Shown one piece after another: positions 18,321-27,136 of a DNA stretch of 64,000 bases. The stretch lies in the NCBI RefSeq assembly GCF_013178945.1, contig NZ_JABFDM010000003.1:682001-746000 (forward strand), given 5' to 3'. Every line of letters begins with the position of its first letter. Position 1 is the first letter of the stretch. The position numbers and the translations under genes are program-made. Source of the DNA: Bradyrhizobium aeschynomenes (lineage in GTDB: Bacteria; Pseudomonadota; Alphaproteobacteria; Rhizobiales; Xanthobacteraceae). A model generated the notes under the pieces. That model was not told the origin of the DNA. It did not search any database and was given only the letters and a program-made list of their open reading frames with translations.

Positions 18321-19934
18321 ATGCTCGAAACGGCCATTGTCGGAGGTGGATTGTGCGGAATGGCACTCGCACGCAGCCTGCAACAGCGCGGCGGCTCGTT
18401 CGCTGTGTTCGAAGCCCGACATCGCCTCGGCGGCCGGGTGCTGTCAGCCAGGAGCAAAGCGGGGCTGGCGCTGGATCTCGGCCCGACCTGGTTCTGGCCT
18501 GACACCCAGCCGCTGTTGGTCGGCCTGATCACGGAGCTTGGCCTGTCCGACTTTGCCCAGCACGATGATGGCACGGTCCTTCATCTGAAAGAGGCGGACA
18601 AGCCGGCCGAGCAGATCAGCGGGCCGCCGATTCATCAGGGCGCGCGTCGGCTGTCCGGCGGCATGACGCAACTGATCACGGCGCTGTCGCGCGACCTGCC
18701 GCAATCCTGCATCCATCTCGGCCATGAGCTGATGCGCATCGTCGATTGCGGCACGCATGTGCGGCTGATCTTCGCCACCGAGGCGGAGTCGGTTGCGATC
18801 GAGGCCAGGCGCGCCGTGCTGGCGCTGCCGCCGCGGCTCCTGATCGACCACGTCGGCTTCTTCCCGACGCTCGACGATGCGACCTTCGAGGCGATGCGCA
18901 GCGCCGAGACCTGGATGGCGGCGCAGGCCAAGGTCGTGGTCGCTTACGACCAGGCGCATTGGCGCGACAAGGGCCAGTCCGGCAACGCCTTCGTCAGTCA
19001 CGAGCAGGCCGTCGTCGGAGAGATCTTCGATGCCTGCGACGAAGGCGGCGATCGCGCCGCGCTCGGCGGCTTCCTCGCCTTCCCGCCCGATCTGCGCGAA
19101 GCCTTCAATGTCGGTCTGCCCATGCTGATGGACAGCCAGATGGTGCAACTGTTCGGATCGGCGCTTGAAGGCGGCGAGCAGCACTATCAGGACTGGGCGA
19201 GCGAGCGCTTCACCTGCAGCGCCCTCGACCGCACCACCCCGCGCGGCGAGCACAGCGAGATCGCAAATCCGATGCTGCGGCGGGCCCTGTGGGAGGGACG
19301 GCTGCATCTCGGAGGCGCGGAGACGGCGAGCCACGCGGCCGGCTATCTCGAGGGTGCGCTCAATGCCGCCAAGCGCATCGAGCGTGCGATCGCGCGTATC
19401 GGTGCCGCGTCCCCGAGCGGGCGCGCTCCTGCGGCGGGCGATGGTCTGTCCGGCAATGCTGCGAGCCTCGCCTGGTTTACCGCCTGGGTCGCCGCGCAGC
19501 GCGATGCGGCGTTCGACGACTATCGGCAGCGGCTCGCCCGCAGTCTCGCCACGCAGCAGCGCGAGCAGCTCACGCAGCTCGCCGTTCTCGGCGCCATCGA
19601 GCAGGTGTTCGCCGCGGCCCTGCAGGTGCTGGATGCACTGACCCTCGACATGCGCGAGGTCGCGGTCGAGCGCGGGCGCTCGGCCCTGATGCCGGAGATC
19701 CAGAAGCCGTTCCGCGACGTCATGCAGTCGCTGCTCGACGACGCCGTCGCCTTCAATCGCACCTCCTGCGCGCTGTCGAACTTCCCGTTCGAGCACAAGC
19801 CGTCGAAGGACTACGTGCAGACGATCCTGCGCGACATCGCGGCGGCCTGGCAGGAGTTCTCGCTGGCAGCGAACCGCCTGCTGCTGGCCAAGGCGGAGGC
19901 GGTGCGGCGGCAGCCGACGGGCGTGTCGTCGTGA
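18321..19934 (+). CDS. FAD-dependent amine oxidase with C-terminal helical extension
   Basis: This 537-residue flavoprotein has an N-terminal dinucleotide-binding motif (AIVGGGLCGMALARSL, then FEARHRLGGRV). At about residue 330 it has the conserved amine-oxidase closing region (LHLGGAETASHAAGYLEGAL). A further 170 residues form a charged helical domain not usual for the family. It is followed after 25 bp by an AAA ATPase, an uncommon pairing. No signal peptide is seen. The substrate is unknown and could be a polyamine, an amino acid or a protein side chain. The start ATG at 18321 is the first consistent with the Rossmann fold. Confidence 0.85.
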   Translation: MLETAIVGGGLCGMALARSLQQRGGSFAVFEARHRLGGRVLSARSKAGLALDLGPTWFWPDTQPLLVGLITELGLSDFAQHDDGTVLHLKEADKPAEQISGPPIHQGARRLSGGMTQLITALSRDLPQSCIHLGHELMRIVDCGTHVRLIFATEAESVAIEARRAVLALPPRLLIDHVGFFPTLDDATFEAMRSAETWMAAQAKVVVAYDQAHWRDKGQSGNAFVSHEQAVVGEIFDACDEGGDRAALGGFLAFPPDLREAFNVGLPMLMDSQMVQLFGSALEGGEQHYQDWASERFTCSALDRTTPRGEHSEIANPMLRRALWEGRLHLGGAETASHAAGYLEGALNAAKRIERAIARIGAASPSGRAPAAGDGLSGNAASLAWFTAWVAAQRDAAFDDYRQRLARSLATQQREQLTQLAVLGAIEQVFAAALQVLDALTLDMREVAVERGRSALMPEIQKPFRDVMQSLLDDAVAFNRTSCALSNFPFEHKPSKDYVQTILRDIAAAWQEFSLAANRLLLAKAEAVRRQPTGVSS

Positions 19935-19959
19935 TCAGGCTGGATGTGAGTGGCAAGCG

Positions 19960-21675
19960 ATGAAGTTGCAGATCGAACGCCCGGCCATCGAGGCGATGGC
20001 GGCCGCCTTCCCGAAGCTGGCGTCGCTCATGGAGCAACTGCGCTTCGGCGACAAGGTCGAGGTCAACCTCGCCCAGCTCGCGAGCGCCGAGCTCGACTTC
20101 CTGCGCGAGCTCTATCAGGAGGCCGGCCCCGAATGGCACGCCCGCGCTGCGCATATCGCGACGTTGCAGCGCGCGTTCAGCGATTCCGGCAGCCGCTTCT
20201 CGGAGCACGAGCTCGAGCAGGTGCTGCCGGCGATCGCGCGCTATCTGATCTCGGGGGCCATCCGCGGCTGGATGTTCGCCGCCAACGTCGCCAGCCGGCC
20301 GCTGCCCTATGTCGTCACGCGGCTCGACTACACGGCGCCGTCGAACGACGAGGCCGGGCGTGTCTTCATCGAGCTGAAGGCCAACGCCAAGGGCGCGATC
20401 ACGACATCGACCCTGCGCATTTCCGTCGGGGACATCGTCGGCAGGACGGTGGCCGAGATCTTCGCCGCCAAGGGCTTTCTGAGGGAAACGCCCGAGCTGA
20501 TCGCGGCCTATGACGAGACGGCGCAGCGCTATTTCGCCTGGCGCGGCCGCTATGGCGCGCAGTTCTCTGGCCGTGGCGTCGGCTTCTTTGCCGATGATCC
20601 CAATTCCTCGCATCGCGACATGGACTGGTCGCGCAAGGATGTCATCGTGCTGTCGTCGGGCGGCGGCAGCGCGCGCCTCGTCAATGACGAGGGCATCCTG
20701 ACCGAGCGTGCGCTGACGCTCGAGGTGACCGGCGACATTCTCGGGCAATATCTGCGCAAGGCGGCCAAGAGCAACCTCTATGACGCCGAGCAGGAGGTGG
20801 AGGAATCCAAGGCGGCGATCCCGAAGGGCGTCTTCTGCAAGATCCCCGTCCATCCCTATATGCTGATGTTCCATCTCGACCTGCACCATTATCTGTGGGT
20901 GCACGCCGACGACATGACGCCTTACGCCTACCAGCCCGAGTTGAAGCAGAAGCTCGTGCTGCCGGAGGAGCAGACCGATCTGATCGACATCCTCACGGCC
21001 GAGATGGATCTGTTGATGGACGACATCGTCGCCGGCAAATCCGGCGGCACCACGGTGCTGTGCGCCGGCCCACCCGGCGTGGGCAAGACGCTGACCGCGG
21101 AGGTCTATGCGGAGATCATCGGCCGGCCGCTGTATCGCGTGCACTCCGGCCAGCTTGGCCTCAACGTCGCGGCGATGGAAGGCGCGCTGAAGGATGCGCT
21201 GACGCGCGCGCAGCGTTGGGGCGCGGTCATGCTGATCGACGAGGCCGACGTCTACATCAAGCGGCGCGAAGACGACATGACGATGAACGCCGTCGTCGGC
21301 GTATTCCTGCGGGTGTTGGAGTATTTCAACGGGCTCTTGTTCCTTACCACCAATCGCATCGACGACATCGATGAAGCGATCGTGTCGCGCTGCATCGCGC
21401 TGATCAAGTTCCAGGCGCCCGACGCCGATGCGCGCGGGCGGATCTGGCGGGTGATGTGCGAGCAGTTCGGGCTGACCATCGACGCCGGCCTGGTCGCGCT
21501 GCTGGTGGAGACCTTCCCCGGCGCCTCGGGCCGCGACATCAAGGGGCTGGCCAAGCTGGTCGCCAAATACTGCCACCACAAGAGCGCGCGTCCGACCATC
21601 GACGTGTTCCGCCGCTGCGCCATCTTCCGCGGCATCGACCTCGGCGACCATGAGCAGCTGGAGGCGGCGGAGTAG
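19960..21675 (+). CDS. AAA-family ATPase, partner of the amine oxidase
   Basis: This 571-residue protein has an N-terminal region of about 330 residues with no domain I can name. A single AAA module follows: Walker A GPPGVGKT (370-377), Walker B LIDEAD (425-430), sensor-1 TTNR, arginine-finger-like SRC and sensor-2 region SGRDIKGL. The module resembles remodelling ATPases rather than proteases, since no protease domain follows. It lies 25 bp after the flavin oxidase gene. It may act on that enzyme or a shared substrate, but this is inference from position only. Confidence 0.85.
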   Translation: MKLQIERPAIEAMAAAFPKLASLMEQLRFGDKVEVNLAQLASAELDFLRELYQEAGPEWHARAAHIATLQRAFSDSGSRFSEHELEQVLPAIARYLISGAIRGWMFAANVASRPLPYVVTRLDYTAPSNDEAGRVFIELKANAKGAITTSTLRISVGDIVGRTVAEIFAAKGFLRETPELIAAYDETAQRYFAWRGRYGAQFSGRGVGFFADDPNSSHRDMDWSRKDVIVLSSGGGSARLVNDEGILTERALTLEVTGDILGQYLRKAAKSNLYDAEQEVEESKAAIPKGVFCKIPVHPYMLMFHLDLHHYLWVHADDMTPYAYQPELKQKLVLPEEQTDLIDILTAEMDLLMDDIVAGKSGGTTVLCAGPPGVGKTLTAEVYAEIIGRPLYRVHSGQLGLNVAAMEGALKDALTRAQRWGAVMLIDEADVYIKRREDDMTMNAVVGVFLRVLEYFNGLLFLTTNRIDDIDEAIVSRCIALIKFQAPDADARGRIWRVMCEQFGLTIDAGLVALLVETFPGASGRDIKGLAKLVAKYCHHKSARPTIDVFRRCAIFRGIDLGDHEQLEAAE

Positions 21676-21746
21676 GGGGCTGGAATGCCGGCGGCAGTTC
21701 TCTCGGCAGATGCATGCGTCAGTGATCGCCGCCGGATCTCTCCACA

Positions 21747-21854
21747 CGTCATTCCGGGGCGCGCGCAGCGCGAGCCCGGAATCCATCACCACAGTCAGTC
21801 GTGACACGGGAGAGATGGATTCCGGGTTCGCGCTGCGCGCGCCCCGGAATGACG
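21747..21854. repeat. Long palindromic repeat, type 1 copy
   Basis: Two 40-bp arms (21747-21786 and 21815-21854) are inverse complements at 39 of 40 positions, the one difference allowing G-T pairing. Ends read CGTCATTCCGGGG. A related copy lies at 26716-26820. Such intergenic palindromes are common in Bradyrhizobium-like genomes. Between convergent genes it could also form a transcript-end hairpin. Confidence 0.85.
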
Positions 21855-21900
21855 AGAGGAGAGAATCCGCTTCAACGCAAACAGTACGATGGGGACAAGC

Positions 21901-22551
21901 CTACTCGCTCACCTTCCCCAGCGCCGCCGGATTGTAGCCCTCTTCCCGCAGCACCCGCTGAACCACCGGTCGCGTCAGCATTCGCCGGTAGTGTGCGAGC
22001 AGGTTGGCGGGCAGCGCGATGCCGGTCTTGTCGGCCCAGAATTCCACATAGAACAGGATCGGATCGGCCACGGAGAAGTCGCCGCCGAGATAGGGCCGCT
22101 CGCCGAGCATCCTGCTCAGGATGGCGAAGCCCTTCACCACGATGTTGCGCCCGAGCGCGCGGACCGACTCCTGATCAGCTTCGTTGCGGCTGAAGGTCGG
22201 GGTGGCGAAGATGCGGGCGAAGCCGTGGCCGTGCACGGTGCCGGCGATGTAGGTCATGGCCTCGAGCAGGCGCGTTTCGGTCTCGATGTCCGAGGGCCAC
22301 AGCCTGGCGCGCGGCCGCGACCGGCCGAGCCAGTAGGCGATCGCCGGCACCTCGGTCAGCACGCTGCCGTCGCCGCGTACCAGGGCGGGAATCGTGGATT
22401 TCGGATTGATCGCGACGTAGTCGGGCTTGAAATTGTCGCCGGCCGGAAGGTTGACGATGTAGGCCTCGAACACCTCCTCCAGCTCTTCGAGAATGATGTG
22501 GATGCCGGTCGAGCACGAGCCCGGCGTCATGTAGAACTTCATCGCGGCCAT
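21901..22551 (-). CDS. Glutathione S-transferase family protein
   Basis: This 216-residue cytosolic GST has an N-terminal thioredoxin-like domain beginning MKFYMTPGSCSTGIHIILEE, with cysteine/serine at the catalytic turn, followed by the cis-proline loop STIPALV. The helical C-terminal domain includes LGGDFSVADPILFYVEFW, the N-capping box of the family. GAGGAG lies just before clustered ATGs. 22551 has the best spacing, though 22554 and 22542 are possible. It is divergent from the Rieske gene. Substrate specificity is not predictable. Confidence 0.88.
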   Translation of the reverse strand: MAAMKFYMTPGSCSTGIHIILEELEEVFEAYIVNLPAGDNFKPDYVAINPKSTIPALVRGDGSVLTEVPAIAYWLGRSRPRARLWPSDIETETRLLEAMTYIAGTVHGHGFARIFATPTFSRNEADQESVRALGRNIVVKGFAILSRMLGERPYLGGDFSVADPILFYVEFWADKTGIALPANLLAHYRRMLTRPVVQRVLREEGYNPAALGKVSE

Positions 22552-22736
22552 CATCGTCTCCTCACCGACATCGTCCGTACGACATCGCGGCATGCGGCAC
22601 GCTTCATGCAAAGATCGGGACAGTTTCGACGATGATGCGCCGTGGTCCGACGATCCGGGCCACCGCCGTCAGGTTTGCGACAGGAGACGTCATCACGATC
22701 CAGGGCTCCCGTCGCGCCGTTCAGGGAGATCCGCGC

Positions 22737-23186
22737 ATGACGGAACGCGAGCCGGAAGTCTTCGTGATCTGTCCGACCACGAGCATCGCGCGGGGCGAAG
22801 CCAAGGCATTCAGCCTGTCGCGGATCGGCGACAATGGCGAGGCGCGGCCGTTCCCGATCGTGATCGTCCACACGGCAGCCGGCGGCTTCGTCGGCTACGT
22901 CAACGCCTGCCCGCATGAGGGCAAATGGCTGAACATCGGCAGCGGCCAGTTCTTCAACGCGGAGCACACGCTGCTGCGCTGTGGTCGGCACGGTGCGACC
23001 TTCGAGATCGACACCGGCCTGTGCAACACAGGGGCGTGCGCAGGTCAGAGCCTCGAGCCGATCGCCCTTGCCGTGATCGACGGCGACATCTGCCTGTGTG
23101 GTGTCGTCCTGGTGGAGGATCTCAGCTTCCCCGATCCGTTCGACGATCTCGACGAGACCATGGAGATCATGATCCATCCGGATTGA
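22737..23186 (+). CDS. Small Rieske [2Fe-2S] protein
   Basis: This 149-residue ferredoxin-type Rieske protein has cluster ligands C58 and H60 (ACPHEGKW) and C82 and H85 (RCGRHGATFEIDTG), the standard C-x-H and C-x-x-H pairs. No catalytic oxygenase domain or membrane anchor is present, so it is an electron carrier like the small Rieske ferredoxins of dioxygenases or nitrite reductases. The start at 22737 has GGAG with suitable spacing, and longer in-frame starts add an arginine-rich tail. Its redox partner is not evident. A dioxygenase-type reductase lies 4 kb away. Confidence 0.88.
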   Translation: MTEREPEVFVICPTTSIARGEAKAFSLSRIGDNGEARPFPIVIVHTAAGGFVGYVNACPHEGKWLNIGSGQFFNAEHTLLRCGRHGATFEIDTGLCNTGACAGQSLEPIALAVIDGDICLCGVVLVEDLSFPDPFDDLDETMEIMIHPD

Positions 23187-23264
23187 AGGGGATGAGTCTG
23201 ATTTTGAAGGATCACTCCTCCTCTTGGCCGATTGGGACGTAAGCTCTTGAGGCGAGGGCGGTCC

Positions 23265-23484
23265 GCTCCCTCTCCCCGTTCTTCACGGGGAGAGGGTTGG
23301 GGTGAGGGGCAGCCACACGGTCAGACTTTCTTGTCATCTGACACCTTGTAGGTCGCATCGAAGATGCGATGGCGCTCCCTCGATCCTCTGTCATGAGGCC
23401 GTATGTCGTTGGATGGTGTTGACACCGCCCGTGCCGCTGCCCCTCACCCCAGCCCTCTCCCCGTGAAGGACGGGGAGAGGGAGC
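23265..23484. mobile_element. MITE-like element A (about 220 bp, 50-bp inverted ends)
   Basis: Terminal inverted sequences at 23265-23314 and 23436-23484 share the words GGGGAGAGGG, GGTGAGGGGCAGCC and their complements, and each also folds on itself. The 120-bp interior has no ORF. Element B at 57099-57321 has nearly the same ends and length. This supports a non-autonomous mobile repeat, although no target duplication was established. Confidence 0.65.
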
Positions 23485-23571
23485 GCGGCGTCGCTTGGGG
23501 TGGTCGCACGGCTTGATTCATCAAGTCCGGCAGGAGGACGTCGCTACCCGCGAAATACGCACTCCTTGCCG

Positions 23572-23811
23572 TCAGAACCCATCTGCCTTCTTGCCCCAGG
23601 GATGGCTGCCCGGCACCAGGGGCGCCTTAATGCCGGCCTTTTCGACATCGGCCTGCGTCTTGAAGAAGGTCGCCTCGTGCACCAGCGTGCCGTTCTTGGT
23701 GGTGACGGCGACATAGCGCGCCACCGTATCGATGTCGCACAGATAGCCGCCGCCGGGATCGGCGGCGCTGCGCAGATTGCCATCCCAGTCCACGAAGAAG
23801 CCGTCACTCAT
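23572..23811 (-). CDS. Uncharacterised small protein, 79 aa
   Basis: This acidic small protein starts MSDGFFVDWDGN and has a strand-rich middle (ARYVAVTTKNGTLVHEATFF). I do not recognise the family. GGAGA precedes the ATG at 23811, and the longer frame lacks a ribosome site and overlaps the neighbour. It is the last gene of a minus-strand run with the 105-residue, rhodanese-ankyrin and SagB-type genes, so it may be an accessory to that set. Confidence 0.68.
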   Translation of the reverse strand: MSDGFFVDWDGNLRSAADPGGGYLCDIDTVARYVAVTTKNGTLVHEATFFKTQADVEKAGIKAPLVPGSHPWGKKADGF

Positions 23812-23831
23812 GTCGTTCTCCACCTCGAAAG

Positions 23832-24149
23832 TCATTCGGTTTGCGGTTGATCGGCGACCAGCCGCGCATAGGCGCGCGCGACGATCGCCTGGCATTGCAG
23901 CAGGCGCGCATGCTCGGCCTTGCCGATGCTGATCGTCTCGCTGCCTTCGTCGGTGGACGCGGTCGCCGCCTGCAGCGCCTCGAACAACGCTTTTTCGAGC
24001 TGGTAGATGCGCTCGCTGGCGCGCTCCAGATAGGGGATCGGGTTGGCACGGACATTCGCCTCATGCAGCGCATCGAGGCTGAGCAGCGTCCGGAAGCGGC
24101 GTTCGACCTGTCGCTGCTGGATCCCGAAATCGTGCTCGATGACGGTCAT
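23832..24149 (-). CDS. Uncharacterised small helical protein, 105 aa
   Basis: The protein is predicted almost entirely helical with a heptad-like stretch (YLERASERIYQLEKALFEALQAA), suggesting a coiled coil or DUF-type adaptor. No family could be named. The ATG at 24149 overlaps the stop of the rhodanese-ankyrin gene (ATGA), so the two are translated together. It sits 20 bp before the 79-residue gene. Confidence 0.7.
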   Translation of the reverse strand: MTVIEHDFGIQQRQVERRFRTLLSLDALHEANVRANPIPYLERASERIYQLEKALFEALQAATASTDEGSETISIGKAEHARLLQCQAIVARAYARLVADQPQTE

Positions 24150-24952
24150 GGCCGAACCTCGGCTGTCGGTGCCTTGGCTGCTCTGGCCGCATTTCGCAGC
24201 AAGGTCAGGCATTCCAACGACGCGGCCATGTCGAGCGCGGAAAAGCCGTCGAGCGTCTCGGTGCCGATATTGGCGCCCTTGGCCAGCAGATGCGCGACCA
24301 CATCGGCTCTGCCGGAGGAGGACGCATACATCAGCGCGGTGGCCCCGTTGTCGTTGCTGTTGTCGACATCGATGCCGGCCTCGACCAGTGCGTCGATGGC
24401 GTCGAGATGCCGGCCGACACAGGCGAGCCACAGCGCATTGTTGCCGTCGGCATTTTTCGCGGAGATGTCGGCGCCCGCAGCAAGCAGCTCGCGGATGACG
24501 GCGACGTTGCCGAGATGCGCGGCCTTCATCAGCGGCGTGGTCCGATTGGCAATGATGGCGTCGACGTCGTCGGCCGGAAATCCCTGCGCTGACAGCCATG
24601 CCGCCAGGCTCGGGCCGACCTGTGCGGCGCCGCTGCGCGCCGGGCGATGCTGCCGCCACGCCTCGTAGCCGCCGTCGAGGCTGTAGACCTCCGTGAAGCC
24701 GAAATCGGAGAAGGTCTGCGCGTACTCCTGGCTGGCATGGCCGTGATAGCAGTAGATCAGGATCGGCGTGCGCCGCGTCGTGCCGGCGATCAGCTCCGAC
24801 AGATTGCGCTGTGTGAGGTGTTGCGCCCCCGCGAGGTGTCCGGCAGCGAACGCGGCCTGGTCGCGGACGTCGAAGCGCAGCACGTCGTCGCGCTGCAGCA
24901 GCTCGGCCGCCTGGCCGATGTCGATGCGCTGGAACGGAACACGCGGTTTCAT
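24146..24952 (-). CDS. Rhodanese-ankyrin repeat fusion protein
   Basis: This 268-residue fusion has an N-terminal single rhodanese domain (residues 5-105) with catalytic C68 in the GlpE-like loop LIYCYHGHASQ. A C-terminal stack of about four ankyrin repeats follows (TTPLMKAAHLGNVAVIRELLAAGADI and three further units). The ankyrin part probably docks a protein partner for sulfur delivery. The start at 24952 has AAAGG upstream, and ATG 24958 is equally close. It is flanked by the tandem nitroreductase gene upstream and two small unknown genes downstream, all in one direction with gaps of 20 bp or less. Confidence 0.85.
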   Translation of the reverse strand: MKPRVPFQRIDIGQAAELLQRDDVLRFDVRDQAAFAAGHLAGAQHLTQRNLSELIAGTTRRTPILIYCYHGHASQEYAQTFSDFGFTEVYSLDGGYEAWRQHRPARSGAAQVGPSLAAWLSAQGFPADDVDAIIANRTTPLMKAAHLGNVAVIRELLAAGADISAKNADGNNALWLACVGRHLDAIDALVEAGIDVDNSNDNGATALMYASSSGRADVVAHLLAKGANIGTETLDGFSALDMAASLECLTLLRNAARAAKAPTAEVRP

Positions 24953-24962
24953 GGCCATCCTT

Positions 24963-26609
24963 TCATGGCAGGACTCCCACCTCATTGCGCGTGCGGCCTG
25001 GATAGGCCGGCAGCGTCGTGATGCGATCGTCGGTCAGGGGACGGCCGACGGTGAAGTGATAGAGGGTCTGGAACTGAGAGCCGACGATGCCGAGCATCTC
25101 GTGCACGGCGTCGTCGAAGTAGCACCCGATGCCGGTGCCGCGCAGGCCGGCCGCCTCGGCTTCGAGATAGAGCGCGTGACCGATCAGCCCGGCTTCCCAA
25201 TGCAGTTGGCGATAGCGCCACGGATTGTCGGCGACCAGCGGCGTGAACTCGGCGAGCATCGCCACCGTCAGGCAACTGTCGCCGGCAATGGCTTGGTGAC
25301 AGCTCGCGGTGCGGATCACGCCGCGGCTGTCTGTCGGCAGCAGATGAAACAGCGGCAGGTGATCGGGGGCGCCCTCGACGCGGTGCCAGTCGAAATCGGG
25401 GCGCAGCGCGCGGCGCAGCCGGCTGTCCGCACCCTCGCTGCGCGGCAGCGCATAGAGCCCCGGCGTCATGCCTTCGACGCGATGCACGAACAGCAGCGGA
25501 TGCAGCCGCGGCGCGTAAGGCCAGGCGTTCCACGGCGGCCTGGCATGCGGCAGCAGCGCATCGAGCAGCTCATGGAGCGCGCCTGCTGTCATCGTGAACC
25601 TGGCGTCGAAGCGTTGCGCGCTGCGGCGATTGAGGATGAGCTCGGCCGCGCGCGTTGCTGGTCGCGGTGTCCGCGGCGGGCAGGGTGGAGGGGCCGCGAC
25701 GGCGTCCTGCGCCGCGCCGGCCGTCGCCGCGCTCACCTCGGGGATGATGGGCCAGCGATAGAGCGGATGCCGGTCGAGCCGGTTGGCCGTGCCCTTCCAG
25801 ACATCGGCGACCGCGTCGGCGGCGAGGGGAAGGGCATCATGCGTCGGCGGACCGGCGTCGCGCGGCGTGATCGCAATCAGCACGTCCGCATCCTCGGCCT
25901 CGACGCCGGCGAAATCGCTGGCACGATCGAGACCCAGGATGGCGGCAAGCTGCGTGCCGCCGACGCCTTCGATTACATGCGCATGCCAGCCGAGCGCGGC
26001 CGCCGCGTAGCTGATGGCGCCGAGCGCGTGGCCGAGGTCGAGCTGGCAATAGCGGAAGGCGCGCTCGCCGTATTTCCACGCCTCGCGCCAATGGATCGAG
26101 GACAGGCCGAGCCACAGCCGAGGGGCGCCTGACGATGCGGCGCCGTGCCAGCTTCGCTGCTCCAGCACATGATCGCGGCTCACATAGTGATGCAGGCCGT
26201 CGCTGATCCCTGCGATGGCTTCGCTGATCACATAGGCCTCGGTCGGATGCAGATTGCCGCTCGAGGGATTGCAGCGCAGCGCCCAGCGGTCGGGACCATG
26301 CTCCTTCCAGGCCGCGAGCCCGAACGACAATTCCAGCAGCAGCGCGACGCTGTCGACGGTGAGCGGTTGGATCGCCGCCGTGCCCTCGCAGGCTTCGGCA
26401 AAACTCGCGGCGAGACGATCGGAGGTCAGAGGCAGATGGGTGCGCGGACTGCCGGCGAATTCGCGAAACGGATTGGGCTGTGCGTCCCAGTCCAGCGTCT
26501 CCGGTCCCGCTGCATAGCGCTTCAGATGATGCTTGGTGCGGGCGTGATAGGCGAGCGCGATGTCGGCGGCGGCAGGCAGCCTGGCCGCGCTGGACGGTGA
26601 CACGGACAT
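24963..26609 (-). CDS. Tandem SagB-type nitroreductase/dehydrogenase
   Basis: This 548-residue protein contains two nitroreductase-fold modules in one chain (about 80-270 and 320-535), the layout of double SagB-type FMN oxidoreductases. The first half holds the signature RCNPSSGNLHPTEAYVI, and the second ends with GIGCYFDDAVHEMLG and LYHFTVGRPLTDDR. SagB enzymes oxidise azolines to azoles in RiPP maturation, but no cyclodehydratase or precursor gene is visible, so another redox role is likely. The gene starts the four-gene minus-strand run and ends 10 bp before the rhodanese-ankyrin start. Confidence 0.85.
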   Translation of the reverse strand: MSVSPSSAARLPAAADIALAYHARTKHHLKRYAAGPETLDWDAQPNPFREFAGSPRTHLPLTSDRLAASFAEACEGTAAIQPLTVDSVALLLELSFGLAAWKEHGPDRWALRCNPSSGNLHPTEAYVISEAIAGISDGLHHYVSRDHVLEQRSWHGAASSGAPRLWLGLSSIHWREAWKYGERAFRYCQLDLGHALGAISYAAAALGWHAHVIEGVGGTQLAAILGLDRASDFAGVEAEDADVLIAITPRDAGPPTHDALPLAADAVADVWKGTANRLDRHPLYRWPIIPEVSAATAGAAQDAVAAPPPCPPRTPRPATRAAELILNRRSAQRFDARFTMTAGALHELLDALLPHARPPWNAWPYAPRLHPLLFVHRVEGMTPGLYALPRSEGADSRLRRALRPDFDWHRVEGAPDHLPLFHLLPTDSRGVIRTASCHQAIAGDSCLTVAMLAEFTPLVADNPWRYRQLHWEAGLIGHALYLEAEAAGLRGTGIGCYFDDAVHEMLGIVGSQFQTLYHFTVGRPLTDDRITTLPAYPGRTRNEVGVLP

Positions 26610-26715
26610 GGTTCCTCACAAGGCGCGATGTCGGAAGTCGCGCATGCTGGATGGTCGATGGGCGACCAGATGTGGCTGAGCAAATTTCGTTCCGGAAGAC
26701 CGACCTTTCTCCGCT

Positions 26716-26820
26716 CGTCATTCCGGGATGCGCCCGCTTGGGCGCAGGCCCGGAATCCATAACCACGGCTGGTGGATATGGATTCCGGGCTCGCCGCTTG
26801 CGCGTCGCCCCGGAATGACG
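26716..26820. repeat. Long palindromic repeat, type 1 copy
   Basis: The left arm (26716-26760) and right arm (26778-26820) begin and end with CGTCATTCCGGG and its complement, and each arm is itself partly palindromic. The family matches the copy at 21747-21854, with the middle of each arm diverged. It lies upstream of the SagB-type gene, within a 319-bp stretch that otherwise shows no gene. Confidence 0.8.
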
Positions 26821-26928
26821 ATGGGGAAGCAGGTCGCATATGATCGGCAGATCGGTGGATACTGTAACGACCGCGATCGTGTGCGAATCCGGACAGAGCG
26901 CCTTGCGGGCTCTGTCCGTTTTTCGACA

Positions 26929-27132
26929 TCAATGCCGATGCGCGCTGCGCGACGCAGTGGTCTCGATCAGCACGGCGACCTTGGCCGCGATCGACAGCCA
27001 CGCCTGATGCGCGTCGATCTTGTGGCCCAGTTTGAAACTGTCAGCCATGCGGGTCGCAAAGGCCGGCCCGTCGCTGCCGTGTTGTTCCGCGATGATCCAC
27101 GCGGTCTGCCAGAGATCCGTTTCGGTGATCAC
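26929..27132 (-). CDS. Small conserved protein, DUF6961-like
   Basis: This 67-residue helical protein (ITETDLWQTAWIIAEQHGSDG, ending near KVAVLIETTASR) resembles a family of small alphaproteobacterial proteins that I recall as DUF6961, without known function. GTG at 27132 begins 4 bp after the stop of the reductase gene, so the two form an operon. The ribosome site is weak, consistent with coupled translation. Confidence 0.6.
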   Translation of the reverse strand: MITETDLWQTAWIIAEQHGSDGPAFATRMADSFKLGHKIDAHQAWLSIAAKVAVLIETTASRSAHRH

Positions 27133-27136
27133 GGTG

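Noticed and set aside
23259..23490. CRISPR-like alternation of similar short repeats.
   Set aside because: The repeats are inverted, not direct, and there is only one spacer. They are the ends of a MITE-like element.
24963..26609. RiPP biosynthetic cluster around the SagB-type gene.
   Set aside because: No YcaO/cyclodehydratase, precursor peptide or transporter gene is present in the neighbourhood.
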